Below, one piece after another: positions 17,352 through 25,086 of a stretch of 64,000 bases of DNA. Below the pieces are notes generated by a model. The model made no database searches and had not been told where the DNA came from. It saw only the letters and a list, made by a program, of their open reading frames with translations. Within the stretch, counting starts at the first letter, position 1. Every line of letters begins with the position of its first letter. The stretch spans positions 2,046,001 to 2,110,000 of the forward strand of contig CAWGAJ010000001.1 of assembly GCA_963820545.1 (NCBI GenBank). Direction: 5' to 3'. Position numbers and translations under genes: made by a program. The stretch is from CAWGAJ01 sp963820545 (GTDB lineage Bacteria; Planctomycetota; Planctomycetia; Pirellulales; Thermoguttaceae).

Positions 17352-18134
17352 ATGCCACGTTTGTTATCATCTGTTGTGGTCGCCGCCACGACTATGCTCG
17401 TACCCATGTTCGCCATGGCCGGCAACCAGGAAGTGGCCGATCAAATCGCCCGAAATCTGCAAAACAGCGGTAAACTGAGTGATTTCCATATTGCCGTGAA
17501 ATTCAAGGATGGCGCGGCCTTGCTAAAAGGTCGAGTTGCATCCGAGGCGCAGATGAACACGGCATTGAAGTTGGTATACAAAACTCCGGGCGTATCTCGC
17601 GTTGTAAATGGACTTACAGTTGGCGAGCCGAACGGTGAGGCCTTGGATGCCCAAACTCAACAGACGTCGGCGGACCAGCGGACTGCGAGTTACAACCAAT
17701 CTCCAGTACGGCAGACATCGGCCTTGGAACCCGACATGCTACCGCAACAGCGATTGGCGTATAATCCTGCGCACTCAATCAGCCGACAAACGCCGCTGCC
17801 AATTTCCATGACGCAAGGTATGCCGTCCCAGGCAGATGGGGCGCCGATGGGTCCGCGTCCCATGTATACTGCGGCTGCCCAGGGCGGCGTTGCTCCGGTG
17901 CGTTATGATCAGCCCTCTATGCCGAACTATGCATGGCCCAGCTACGCGGCTTATCCCAACTACGCGGCAGTGACCTATCCCAGACAGTACTCGCCTACGG
18001 CTTGGCCGTACATTGGTCCGTTCTATCCTTATCCACAAGTCCCGTTGGGATGGCGGAAAGTTGCCTTGGAATGGAAAGATGGCTGGTGGTTCCTCGACTT
18101 TAAAGATGAACCACCCAGTTGTTGGCGACGTTAA
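17352..18134 (+). CDS. BON-domain secreted protein
   Basis: A 260-residue protein with AAGGAGGGAAAG directly upstream. The signal peptide is about 1-23 (VVVAATTMLVPMFAMA). A BON domain covers residues about 26-93 (EVADQIARNLQNSGKLSDFHIAVKFKDGAALLKGRVASEAQMNTALKLVYKTPGVSRVVNGL), a fold thought to bind phospholipid or other envelope ligands. The rest is rich in Pro, Gln, Ala and Tyr, with repeated PNYAWPSYAAYPNYAAVTYP, and ends in the aromatic motif WRKVALEWKDGWWFLDF. Probably an envelope-associated structural protein. It has its own terminator at 18160. Confidence 0.82.
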   Translation: MPRLLSSVVVAATTMLVPMFAMAGNQEVADQIARNLQNSGKLSDFHIAVKFKDGAALLKGRVASEAQMNTALKLVYKTPGVSRVVNGLTVGEPNGEALDAQTQQTSADQRTASYNQSPVRQTSALEPDMLPQQRLAYNPAHSISRQTPLPISMTQGMPSQADGAPMGPRPMYTAAAQGGVAPVRYDQPSMPNYAWPSYAAYPNYAAVTYPRQYSPTAWPYIGPFYPYPQVPLGWRKVALEWKDGWWFLDFKDEPPSCWRR

Positions 18135-18159
18135 GTTGTTAGCAATAAGTAAAAAGCGA

Positions 18160-18190
18160 CCCCGTTTAGATCGATCTAAGCGGGGTTTTT
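18160..18190 (+). terminator. Rho-independent terminator
   Basis: Stem ccccgtttagat/atctaagcgggg around cg, then TTTTT. It ends the BON gene 25 bp after its stop. Confidence 0.88.
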
Positions 18191-18428
18191 ATTTGATATT
18201 GGTACAAAATTCCGAAATTACCCAGATCAAACATTTTCACAATTAATGCCGAAATATCTACTACAACCGGAAAAATCCACAAGTTTGATACAGCTTCACA
18301 CGATAAGTAACGTAACCAGGCGCAGGTTGAGCAAATGATTCCTCATAATGGGGGGAAGGAACTGCCGATCACAGCCGGCAAAAGTCGCGGCTGTCCAAGT
18401 CGAAATTTAGTCAATCGAGGAATTACGG

Positions 18429-19001
18429 ATGTATACCAAAACCGCTTCCGCTGTTGTTTACACTTTGGTCTTAGTGTTACTGCTGTTGAGCACCGGTTGT
18501 AGCGTAACCTTGGGGCCAAGCCTGGGGATGATGTCGTATCCGGTTCCCATCTCACCCTATTTGCAAAAGACATACGAAGACCGGTTCCATATCCACGAGA
18601 GATACGAGCGGGTGCCGATTTTGGGGCCCATAACCCCGGGCAGTCCCACGACTGCACTGGATACGCCATCAGAAGACGAAGTAATGCGGGCCTTGGAAGA
18701 TGCCCGGCCCTTACAAGGCGGCTTGCCGATGTTGCAGGAAGTGCAGCGAAACAACGTGCGCATTGTTGTCGAGCCGATAGCCGATTACATCGATCCACCG
18801 CGCGTGTTCCCGCTGATTGGACCGGCGCAACTACACCATGCTCAATACAAGTGCATCGTCTACTTCACTGAAGTAACCCGAATAGGCTGGCCTGTTCCGT
18901 ATACCACCACCGATGAGGATTGCCAAGAAGTGGTTTATATCGACCACGACCATCTGCACATGGTAGGTAATCTTGATCCGGGACCGGGCAGCAACTATTA
19001 G
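18429..19001 (+). CDS. Lipoprotein of unknown function
   Basis: A 190-residue protein. The N-terminus has a hydrophobic helix and lipobox LLLLSTGCSV, with Cys24 as the lipidation site. The mature part has repeated Pro-rich sections, NVRIVVEPIADYIDPPRVFPLIGPAQLHHAQYKCIVYFTEV and the tail CQEVVYIDHDHLHMVGN. No known domain is recognised. It is followed by a terminator and looks monocistronic. Many planctomycete genomes have such single-gene lipoproteins, but that is background only. Confidence 0.75.
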   Translation: MYTKTASAVVYTLVLVLLLLSTGCSVTLGPSLGMMSYPVPISPYLQKTYEDRFHIHERYERVPILGPITPGSPTTALDTPSEDEVMRALEDARPLQGGLPMLQEVQRNNVRIVVEPIADYIDPPRVFPLIGPAQLHHAQYKCIVYFTEVTRIGWPVPYTTTDEDCQEVVYIDHDHLHMVGNLDPGPGSNY

Positions 19002-19058
19002 CCTGGTGCTGAAATCCCCTCCACTGGATAATCAAAACCAAACACAGCTATAAAAAAA

Positions 19059-19104
19059 GCCCCAATGTCCGCGGTCAATTGTCCGTGGTCATTGGGGTTG
19101 TTTT
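19059..19104 (+). terminator. Rho-independent terminator
   Basis: gccccaatgtccgcgg and its imperfect complement ending attggggt (about 19059-19098), with A-run before and T-rich tail after. It lies between the lipoprotein gene and exbB. Confidence 0.8.
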
Positions 19105-19206
19105 ATTATGGCTATCCTGACGATGGTAACAGATAGGAAGAATTGTTTTGTCGAAGATTGATAGTCTGCAAAAAGTAGGAAAGCAATTACGGAGGAGCCA
19201 GATAAG

Positions 19207-20082
19207 ATGAAAATCCTCTCAAGGATGAGTGGAATGGTGATGATTTGGGTCTTATTGGCAATGCCGGCAGCAATTTGGCCGACGGGACAGTGTGCCTGGG
19301 CAGCGGGTGAATCCGACCGCTCATCGTCGGCCGTAACCAGTTCGGAGGGGCAAACAGAGTCGCCGGTTCCAGTAGAAACGGCAGCGATTCCCACCGGCAA
19401 TCTCCGCAGAATTCTCAGTGATGCGGGACCACTGATGTACCTGATCATACTCTGTTCGTTCTTAGTGGTTACGTTCTTACTTGAACGGTCGGTCAGTTTA
19501 CGGCGGAGTCGAGTGATTCCCAAGCCTTTTGTCACCCGCTTTATGCATCAACTGCGCGAGGGTCAACTCGATCGCCAGCAGGCGCTGCAATTGTGTGAAG
19601 AAAACGGCAGTCCCGTGGCCGAGGTTTTTGCCGGAGCAGTGCGCAAATGGGGCCGGCCGAGCGTGGAGGTCGAACAAGGAGTGATCGACAGCGGCCAGCG
19701 CGTGACCAACGGTTTGCGGCGATATTTACGCGTGTTTTACGGCATCGCGACCGTGGGGCCGTTGTTGGGACTGATGGGCACGGTGCTGGGCATGATTCAG
19801 ACCTTTAATGTAATCGCCGTTGCCGACGCCCAAGGACGGCCGGAACTCTTGGCCGGAGGCATTGCCAAGGCCTTGTTGAACACGGCCGGCGGCCTGGCGG
19901 TGGCCATTCCGGCTTCGATTTTATACGTCTTCTTTGTCAGCCGGGTGGATCGTTTGGTAATTGATATCGACGAGCTGGCCCAAGAGGTGGCCAACAACAT
20001 TTCGGCCGAGGAACTCAACGATCACGAGAAAAAAATAAGTGGAACGAGAACCCGCCGCCTGAGTAAATCAGAAGCGGCATAA
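19207..20082 (+). CDS. exbB: ExbB/TolQ/MotA-family proton channel
   Basis: A 291-residue inner-membrane protein with GGAGG upstream of the ATG. It has an N-terminal signal-like helix and a periplasmic linker. The MotA/TolQ/ExbB core has membrane helices at about 76-93 (PLMYLIILCSFLVVTFLLERS), 183-205 (YGIATVGPLLGLMGTVLGMIQTF) and 220-242 (ALLNTAGGLAVAIPASILYVFFV). These are the family's standard three helices with the TVGPLLGLMGTV signature. It is the channel part of a proton-motive-force-driven motor with ExbD, and opens an operon with exbD and the cyclase-like gene. Confidence 0.92.
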   Translation: MKILSRMSGMVMIWVLLAMPAAIWPTGQCAWAAGESDRSSSAVTSSEGQTESPVPVETAAIPTGNLRRILSDAGPLMYLIILCSFLVVTFLLERSVSLRRSRVIPKPFVTRFMHQLREGQLDRQQALQLCEENGSPVAEVFAGAVRKWGRPSVEVEQGVIDSGQRVTNGLRRYLRVFYGIATVGPLLGLMGTVLGMIQTFNVIAVADAQGRPELLAGGIAKALLNTAGGLAVAIPASILYVFFVSRVDRLVIDIDELAQEVANNISAEELNDHEKKISGTRTRRLSKSEAA

Positions 20083-20268
20083 ACAAAGGGATTAGGGGGC
20101 AGTGAGCAGTGCGAAATGCGCAAGACGAGCCGCAAGATATTATAGGGAGTTTAAAGTTTACAGTTTACAGTTTTTGAATTCAGCAGTCATCATTCAGCAT
20201 TTTTCATTAATCCTTCATCCCTCATCCTTCATCCTTTATTTCCAATTCCCCAATCCCTAATTCCCAAT
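20083..20268. repeat. Word-like repeat spacer inside the exbB-exbD operon
   Basis: Holds agtttaaagtttacagtttacagttt, cagtcatcattcagcattttt and a run of catcc/cttcatcc words. These match spacers near queC, queF and CDF genes. An insertion between two genes that normally sit close together. Confidence 0.6.
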
Positions 20269-20688
20269 ATGCCCTTAAAAACGCATCTTGACGACGAGCC
20301 GACTTTGAACCTCACGGCAATGCTCGACGTCTTGTTCCTGCTGATTATTTTTTTCATGTTGGGAACGAGATTCGTCGATGCCGAGCGGAATATCAAGCTC
20401 AACGTGCCTCAGGTGGTCGATAAGGGCGCGCTGGCATCGACACCGACGCGTTTCACAGTAAACGTCTATCCCGACGGCAGGATAATCCTCGATCAAGAGC
20501 CGGTGAGTCTGGAACAACTGACCGCCCGACTGACCGTTGCCCGGCGCCAACACGGCGAACCGAGCGTGCTCGTGCGCGGCGATGGAAACGATAAGTACCA
20601 ACGAATGGTCACAGTGCTTAACGCCTGCAAGCAGGCCGGCATTAAGAACTTGGGGATTTCGGTGAGAACCGTCCCAGCGAACAATTAG
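20269..20688 (+). CDS. exbD: ExbD/TolR-family protein
   Basis: A 139-residue protein with one N-terminal membrane helix carrying the essential Asp (LTAMLDVLFLLIIFFMLGTRFV) and a periplasmic domain (FTVNVYPDGRIILDQEPVSLEQLTARL). It is the proton-transfer partner of ExbB. The stop is three bases before the next start, so the two genes are translationally linked. Confidence 0.92.
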   Translation: MPLKTHLDDEPTLNLTAMLDVLFLLIIFFMLGTRFVDAERNIKLNVPQVVDKGALASTPTRFTVNVYPDGRIILDQEPVSLEQLTARLTVARRQHGEPSVLVRGDGNDKYQRMVTVLNACKQAGIKNLGISVRTVPANN

Positions 20689-20691
20689 CCC

Positions 20692-22509
20692 ATGCATTTT
20701 TTCCGCATCCATCGCGTTTGGGAGTTTTTCGCGGGCCTTAATCTGGCGATGGGCATACTCTGGCTGGGACTGGCGCTGTTCACAATCGGACTGTTTATTA
20801 TCAGGTATACGCGCTGGGGACAGTCGCACAAGTTGGAAAAATGCATGGGACTCTCGGTATTGGCTCATTTGTTAATCCTGGGTTATATCGCCACGATCAG
20901 TTTTGTGGCCACGGCGCCTCGAGACGGTGAAGAAATTTTTTACGTCGCCTATGACGACGGCGATAGCGAGCAGGGCGATCCCAGCGGTAAACGATCTGCC
21001 GAGGGCGATGAAACAGGGGCCGACAGCGAACAGCCTTGGGAAGCGTTACAGCATGAAATAATGTTGCAACCAAAAGAGACTAAACTAATATCATCAAACA
21101 TAATTAGCGACTCCACTCAGCCAGCGCCTGCCGGCGAAGCCGAAGTGCCCGACAAGATGAACAACAAGTCCGTTTTGTTGGACGCTCCCCAAACCGTAAG
21201 TGTTGACCTTGATACGCAAGCCAAACTTTTACCTATTGATGCAAGCAGCGAACTGCCCGGAGAGCCGATTTCGGAACAAACTGTGACGGAAAAAGATGTT
21301 CCATCTCAAGCAACACCTGCTGCTATAAGTGGTTACATTGGCCGGTTAGTCCCGCTCGATGAGGACCAGGTTTTTGAGGCCACGAAGAACCCGGAAGCTC
21401 ATTCGGCAACTGATATGATGCCCGATATTTATAAACTCCGCGTGATGCCCAATCGCGCGGGAGTGGCCGAGCGTCACGGGGCCACCACTGAAACGGAAAG
21501 AGCCGTCCAGGCCGCTTTGAAGTGGCTGGCCAACAATCAAACAGCAGATGGTCATTGGCAGGCCAGCCAACACGGGGCGGGCCGGGAACTAAGCGTCCAG
21601 GGACGTAACCGGCAAAACGCCGGGCGCAGCGCCGACTCGGGCATTACCGGCCTGGCCTTGCTGGCATTTTTGGCCTCGGGCAACACCCACCAACAAGGTC
21701 CTTTTTGCGAGAACGTTCGCGACGGTTTGGAATATCTGCTGCGGATCCAAGCCCGCGACGGAAACCTGGGCGGCAGTGCGCAGACGTTTGAATTCATGTA
21801 TTGCCATGCCATGGCTGCCTGCGCCCTGAGCGAGGCCTACGGCATGACGCACGATCCGCGCTTGGAAAGTGCCGTGCGCCGAGGCATTGACTTTACAATC
21901 GCGGCACAGGATCCCCGGGGAGGCGGTTGGCGTTACCGGCCCGGCGATCCCGGCGACACCAGCCAGCTTGGCTGGCAATTGATGGCCCTGAAAAGCGCGG
22001 AGCTGGCCGGTATTGCCATGCCGGCAGCGACGCGAAACGGCATGATCCGCTTTCTGAAGAGCGTCTCGGTTGGCACGCACGGCGGCTTGGCCTCGTATCG
22101 GCCGGGAGAACAGATCAGCCGCGCCATGACCGCCGAGGCCCTGGTCTGCCGGCAGTTTTTGGGATTCGAGCGCGAGAATCCGTCCTGCGACGAGGCCGGC
22201 GATTATCTGCTGGGTGAACTGCCGGGCCAAGGCATTGCCAATGATTATTACTGGTATTATGCAACTCTTGGGATGTACCAATTACAGGGGGAACATTGGG
22301 AAAAGTGGAATCAATCCATGCGCTGCACACTGCTGGATCGGCAAGTCAAAGAAGGCCCCATGGCCGGCTCGTGGAATACCGACACGCTCTGGGGCAGTTA
22401 TGGCGGACGGGTATATACCACTGCAATTGCCACCCTGACCCTGGAAGTTTATTACCGATTTCTCCCCCTTTATCTCGCAAATAACCAGTCCAAACAGCAG
22501 GTCAAATAA
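20692..22509 (+). CDS. Membrane-anchored terpenoid-cyclase-like (alpha-toroid) protein
   Basis: A 605-residue protein. The N-terminal part has two membrane helices (about 17-38 and 54-75). A long acidic, low-complexity linker follows (about 85-250). From about 265 there is an alpha/alpha-toroid of the squalene cyclase/prenyltransferase repeat family: AVQAALKWLANNQTADGHWQ, SGITGLALLAFLASG, GLEYLLRIQARDGNLGG, GIDFTIAAQDPRGGGWRY, TSQLGWQLMALKSAELAGI and a final WGSYGGRVYTTAIATLTLEVYYR. QW-like motifs are partial. Planctomycetes often encode this protein with ExbBD. It is probably a periplasmic partner of the motor rather than a cyclase enzyme. Confidence 0.82.
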   Translation: MHFFRIHRVWEFFAGLNLAMGILWLGLALFTIGLFIIRYTRWGQSHKLEKCMGLSVLAHLLILGYIATISFVATAPRDGEEIFYVAYDDGDSEQGDPSGKRSAEGDETGADSEQPWEALQHEIMLQPKETKLISSNIISDSTQPAPAGEAEVPDKMNNKSVLLDAPQTVSVDLDTQAKLLPIDASSELPGEPISEQTVTEKDVPSQATPAAISGYIGRLVPLDEDQVFEATKNPEAHSATDMMPDIYKLRVMPNRAGVAERHGATTETERAVQAALKWLANNQTADGHWQASQHGAGRELSVQGRNRQNAGRSADSGITGLALLAFLASGNTHQQGPFCENVRDGLEYLLRIQARDGNLGGSAQTFEFMYCHAMAACALSEAYGMTHDPRLESAVRRGIDFTIAAQDPRGGGWRYRPGDPGDTSQLGWQLMALKSAELAGIAMPAATRNGMIRFLKSVSVGTHGGLASYRPGEQISRAMTAEALVCRQFLGFERENPSCDEAGDYLLGELPGQGIANDYYWYYATLGMYQLQGEHWEKWNQSMRCTLLDRQVKEGPMAGSWNTDTLWGSYGGRVYTTAIATLTLEVYYRFLPLYLANNQSKQQVK

Positions 22510-22618
22510 TGCCGGCAAGAGGTTTCGAATGCCAAACCTATATGTTTGACAGGCACCAGCGCTACTGTAGAATATATATACCCCTGCAATGAAGTTTTTT
22601 TACATTAAGGATTGAGCC

Positions 22619-22819
22619 ATGTTTGGTTTAGGTCCGACCGAGTGGATTGTTCTTGGCATTATTGTTCTGTTGCTGTTCGGCAATCGGTTGCCGAGTGTCA
22701 TGCGGTCGCTGGGAAGAGGGCTTGTAGAGTTCAAGAAAGGCGTGCAGGGGATCGAAGAAGACCTCAAGGATACTGATAAAAGTCAAATCGAGCACGACAA
22801 AGATTCAACGCAAAAGTGA
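22619..22819 (+). CDS. tatA: Twin-arginine translocase subunit TatA
   Basis: A 66-residue protein with one membrane helix then an amphipathic helix: FGLGPTEWIVLGIIVLLLFGNRLPSVMRSLGRGLVEFKKGVQGI. The FGNRLP hinge and the charged tail are typical of TatA/E. It forms the pore-like component for export of folded proteins with RR signals. It is followed 66 bp later by a second TatA/B-like gene. TatC is not in the window. Confidence 0.9.
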   Translation: MFGLGPTEWIVLGIIVLLLFGNRLPSVMRSLGRGLVEFKKGVQGIEEDLKDTDKSQIEHDKDSTQK

Positions 22820-22885
22820 ATTTGACGCCGGTCGGCTGGTACAAATCGCGGCATTTCGTCCGATATTTCTCCACAGGGTGAAGGG

Positions 22886-23176
22886 ATGGACCATTTATTT
22901 GGTTTTCTCAGTTTTCCGGCCCCGACGGAAATGATCGTTCTGTTAGTGATTGCCGTGCTGCTGTTCGGTCAGAATCTGCCGGACGTGGCCCGCAAGCTGG
23001 GTAAACATTATTCCGATTTCCGCCGGGCAATGAAGAACGTGGAAGATGAGATCCGCTCGGCAACCTCGGAAGTCGCCTCAAGCCCCTCGACCCGGCCGGC
23101 AATTACGAATCTCAAAGAGGATCAGGGCGGTCGCGACGAGCCCACCGCCCCTAAATTCGAGCCTCCGCCGGAATGA
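22886..23176 (+). CDS. TatA/TatB-family translocase protein
   Basis: A 96-residue paralogue of the previous gene: one helix (PTEMIVLLVIAVLLFGQNLP) and an amphipathic part VARKLGKHYSDFRRAMKNVEDEIRS, then a Pro/Ser-rich tail. The long tail and the FGQNLP hinge suggest a TatB-like role, but length alone does not decide between TatA and TatB. Likely co-transcribed with tatA. Confidence 0.85.
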   Translation: MDHLFGFLSFPAPTEMIVLLVIAVLLFGQNLPDVARKLGKHYSDFRRAMKNVEDEIRSATSEVASSPSTRPAITNLKEDQGGRDEPTAPKFEPPPE

Positions 23177-23250
23177 CCGGGATTAGTTATCCACTTTCTT
23201 AGTACCCACCACTTACAAACCTTTTTTTAGTGATTAAAATAGCTTTTCCC

Positions 23251-23324
23251 GGGCGGCTAGCTCAGTTGGTTAGAGCGCCATGCTCACACCGTGGAGGTCG
23301 CTGGTTCGAATCCAGTGCCGCCCA
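23251..23324 (+). tRNA. tRNA-Val(CAC)
   Basis: 74 nt. Acceptor GGGCGGC/GCCGCCC, D-arm GCTC AGTTGGTTA GAGC, anticodon stem CCATG/CGTGG with loop CTCACAC giving CAC. T-arm CTGGTTCGAATCCAG. Its last 29 bases and 48 bases beyond are repeated at 32820-32896. Confidence 0.95.
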
Positions 23325-23372
23325 TTCCACCCTCCTACCAAAATGATTCATGTCCCCCCTCGTACCTTCATT
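23296..23372 (+). repeat. attL-like direct repeat, left copy (tRNA-Val 3' end)
   Basis: 77-bp repeat beginning in the T-arm side of tRNA-Val and ending accttcatt. The right copy at 32820-32896 is the same length with 5 mismatches, none in the 29 bases inside the tRNA. It bounds a 9.4 kb block. Confidence 0.8.
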
Positions 23373-24300
23373 ATTACCGCCGCGCAAAAAGGACTTTGTT
23401 ATCAGTCATGTTTATTGGATGCCGGCTTATTTTGATCGGACAGGAAAGCTTCCACACTGACCCAATAGATATCTTCGTCTTCTTCTCCTTTTGAATCATC
23501 GCAACGAGAGAAGAACAGGTACTTATGATCCGGCGACAAGTAAGGGCCCGACTCGTTCCCTGACGTATTGATGGTCGAACCCAGATTTTTTGGAGCACTC
23601 CAGTTGCCTTTGCCGAAGGCAAAACTGATATACAGATCTCCTTTCCCAAAGCCTCCGGGGCGATCGGACATCCAAATAAAATAATCCTCATTGGGTCCGG
23701 GCACGGGATAACAATCGAAGTTCGAGGTGTTCAGGTTGCGAAGGTTTATGGGGTCTTTAAACTGCCCGTCTGCAAACCGTGCAAACCACAGATCACATTT
23801 GTTTTTACCGTCGGGACGCCATGAACAGAACCACAGGTTCCCCAGGCTGGAGATATGACAACCCCACTCGCCATGAGGCGGACTAATCGGCTCAGGCATG
23901 GGCTTCGGTTGGGACCACCCTGGATTGGTCCCCGATCCGGACGTGGATCGTTTGGCCTTCCAAATACCACCGCCTCTGCTGAAATACATGGTTTGATCGT
24001 TGTCCGCAAGACACGGTGAGAGTGATGCATTATCTGAAAACGAGGCCGGCACGGGCTGGGTCCAGTGTCCGTTCTGATAGAGTGTGACCGCGATCTTGTG
24101 AACGGTCCAATTTGGGTTCCGAACGGTAAAATAGCATTCCCGCCCATCCTTTGAGAAGCAAATGTCGTGTTCATATTGCTTGGGAAGACTGATCAATCCC
24201 GGTGCAAAGAGTTTGGGCACCAGACCCGGTGGTTTCTGACCCATGTATGGTGCGGGAGCCTTATTTTCTGCGGCTAGGGCCGGCAAAGCCATGAACAGGA
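23372..24300 (-). repeat. About 930-bp near-identical direct repeat, copy 1
   Basis: Covers almost all of the first PD40 gene and its 3' flank (tattaccgccgcgcaaaa). Copy 2 begins at 26387. The sequences are almost identical for about 650 bp, then diverge slowly toward the 5' end of the genes. The copies flank the ABC transporter. Confidence 0.85.
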
Positions 24301-24337
24301 CTATCCAACCCATCATATTTATCTTTCGAGTTGTCAT
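23402..24337 (-). CDS. Secreted PD40 beta-propeller protein, copy 1
   Basis: A 311-residue protein with GGAGAAG upstream and signal peptide about 1-22 (GWIVLFMALPALAAE). The body has repeated TolB/PD40-type blades: DICFSKDGRECYFTV, SPCLADNDQTMYFSRGGGIW, GCHISSLGNLWFCSWRPDGKNKCDLWFA, GPNEDYFIWMSDRPGGFGKGDLYISF and PYLSPDHKYLFFSRCDD. A beta-propeller exported to the envelope or outside. It lacks a PEP-CTERM tail. It is only 29 bp downstream of the ABC ATPase gene, so probably in one operon with the transporter. The ligand is unknown. Confidence 0.82.
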   Translation of the reverse strand: MTTRKINMMGWIVLFMALPALAAENKAPAPYMGQKPPGLVPKLFAPGLISLPKQYEHDICFSKDGRECYFTVRNPNWTVHKIAVTLYQNGHWTQPVPASFSDNASLSPCLADNDQTMYFSRGGGIWKAKRSTSGSGTNPGWSQPKPMPEPISPPHGEWGCHISSLGNLWFCSWRPDGKNKCDLWFARFADGQFKDPINLRNLNTSNFDCYPVPGPNEDYFIWMSDRPGGFGKGDLYISFAFGKGNWSAPKNLGSTINTSGNESGPYLSPDHKYLFFSRCDDSKGEEDEDIYWVSVEAFLSDQNKPASNKHD

Positions 24338-24366
24338 TTGTCTTCTCCGATCATGGGAATGTTCTA

Positions 24367-25074
24367 TTAATAGTGGGCTACTGCACAGCCGTGTGAGATG
24401 GGCTCTATCCTTCCGTCCTGGATGAGATAGAGTTGATCTGTTGTCTCTGGGGCGAACTCACCGTGGGTACAGACGATGAGCGAGGTCCCGTTTGCCCGGA
24501 CCAGGCCGACCAGGCAGTCCATGATGGACTTGGCGGTCTCAGGGTCCACGTTGCCGGTGGGCTCATCGGCGAAAACGATAGCGGGGGCATGGACCAGGGC
24601 CCGGGCGATGGCCACACGCTGCTGCTGACCTACGCTGAGCTCGGACGGCAGGTAGTCGATGCGGTCGCCGAGTTCCAGTCTTTCGAGCATATCTCGCACC
24701 TTCCGGTGTCGCTCAGGCCGGGTCAACTGTGTGTGGATGAGGGCGGCCTCCACGTTCTGGCCAGCGGTCCACGAGGGGATGAGGTTGAAGCTCTGAAAGA
24801 TGAACCCGATGGTCTGCCGTCTCAGATCCGCGAGTTCTCCGGCACTGAGGTCTTCGAGGGTTCGTCCGGTGATCTCCACTTGACCTGCTGTGGGGCGATC
24901 CAGACCTGCCAGGATCTGCAGGAGCGTGGACTTGCCCGTGCCGCTCCGGCCTCGAATCACCACGATCTCACCTTTGTGGACAGCCAGGCTGACGTCGCAG
25001 AGCACGTCCGTGGTCCTGCCCCTGGAGACAAAACGCTTGGTGATATGCAAACAGGAGAGGACGGTATCGGTCAT
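24367..25074 (-). CDS. LolD/MacB-type ABC transporter ATPase
   Basis: A 235-residue ATPase. Walker A GRSGTGKST, Q-loop FIFQSFNLIP, signature LSVGQQQRVAIARAL, Walker B IVFADEPTGNVD, then H-loop CTHGEF. The ADEPTGNVD form with FtsX-like partner places it in the LolD/MacB/type VII ABC group, which moves lipoproteins or acts as a mechanotransmitter rather than as a pore. It starts 12 bp after the permease stop. GC-rich codon use contrasts with flanking PD40 genes. Confidence 0.92.
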   Translation of the reverse strand: MTDTVLSCLHITKRFVSRGRTTDVLCDVSLAVHKGEIVVIRGRSGTGKSTLLQILAGLDRPTAGQVEITGRTLEDLSAGELADLRRQTIGFIFQSFNLIPSWTAGQNVEAALIHTQLTRPERHRKVRDMLERLELGDRIDYLPSELSVGQQQRVAIARALVHAPAIVFADEPTGNVDPETAKSIMDCLVGLVRANGTSLIVCTHGEFAPETTDQLYLIQDGRIEPISHGCAVAHY

Positions 25075-25086
25075 AAAAGGGAATCC

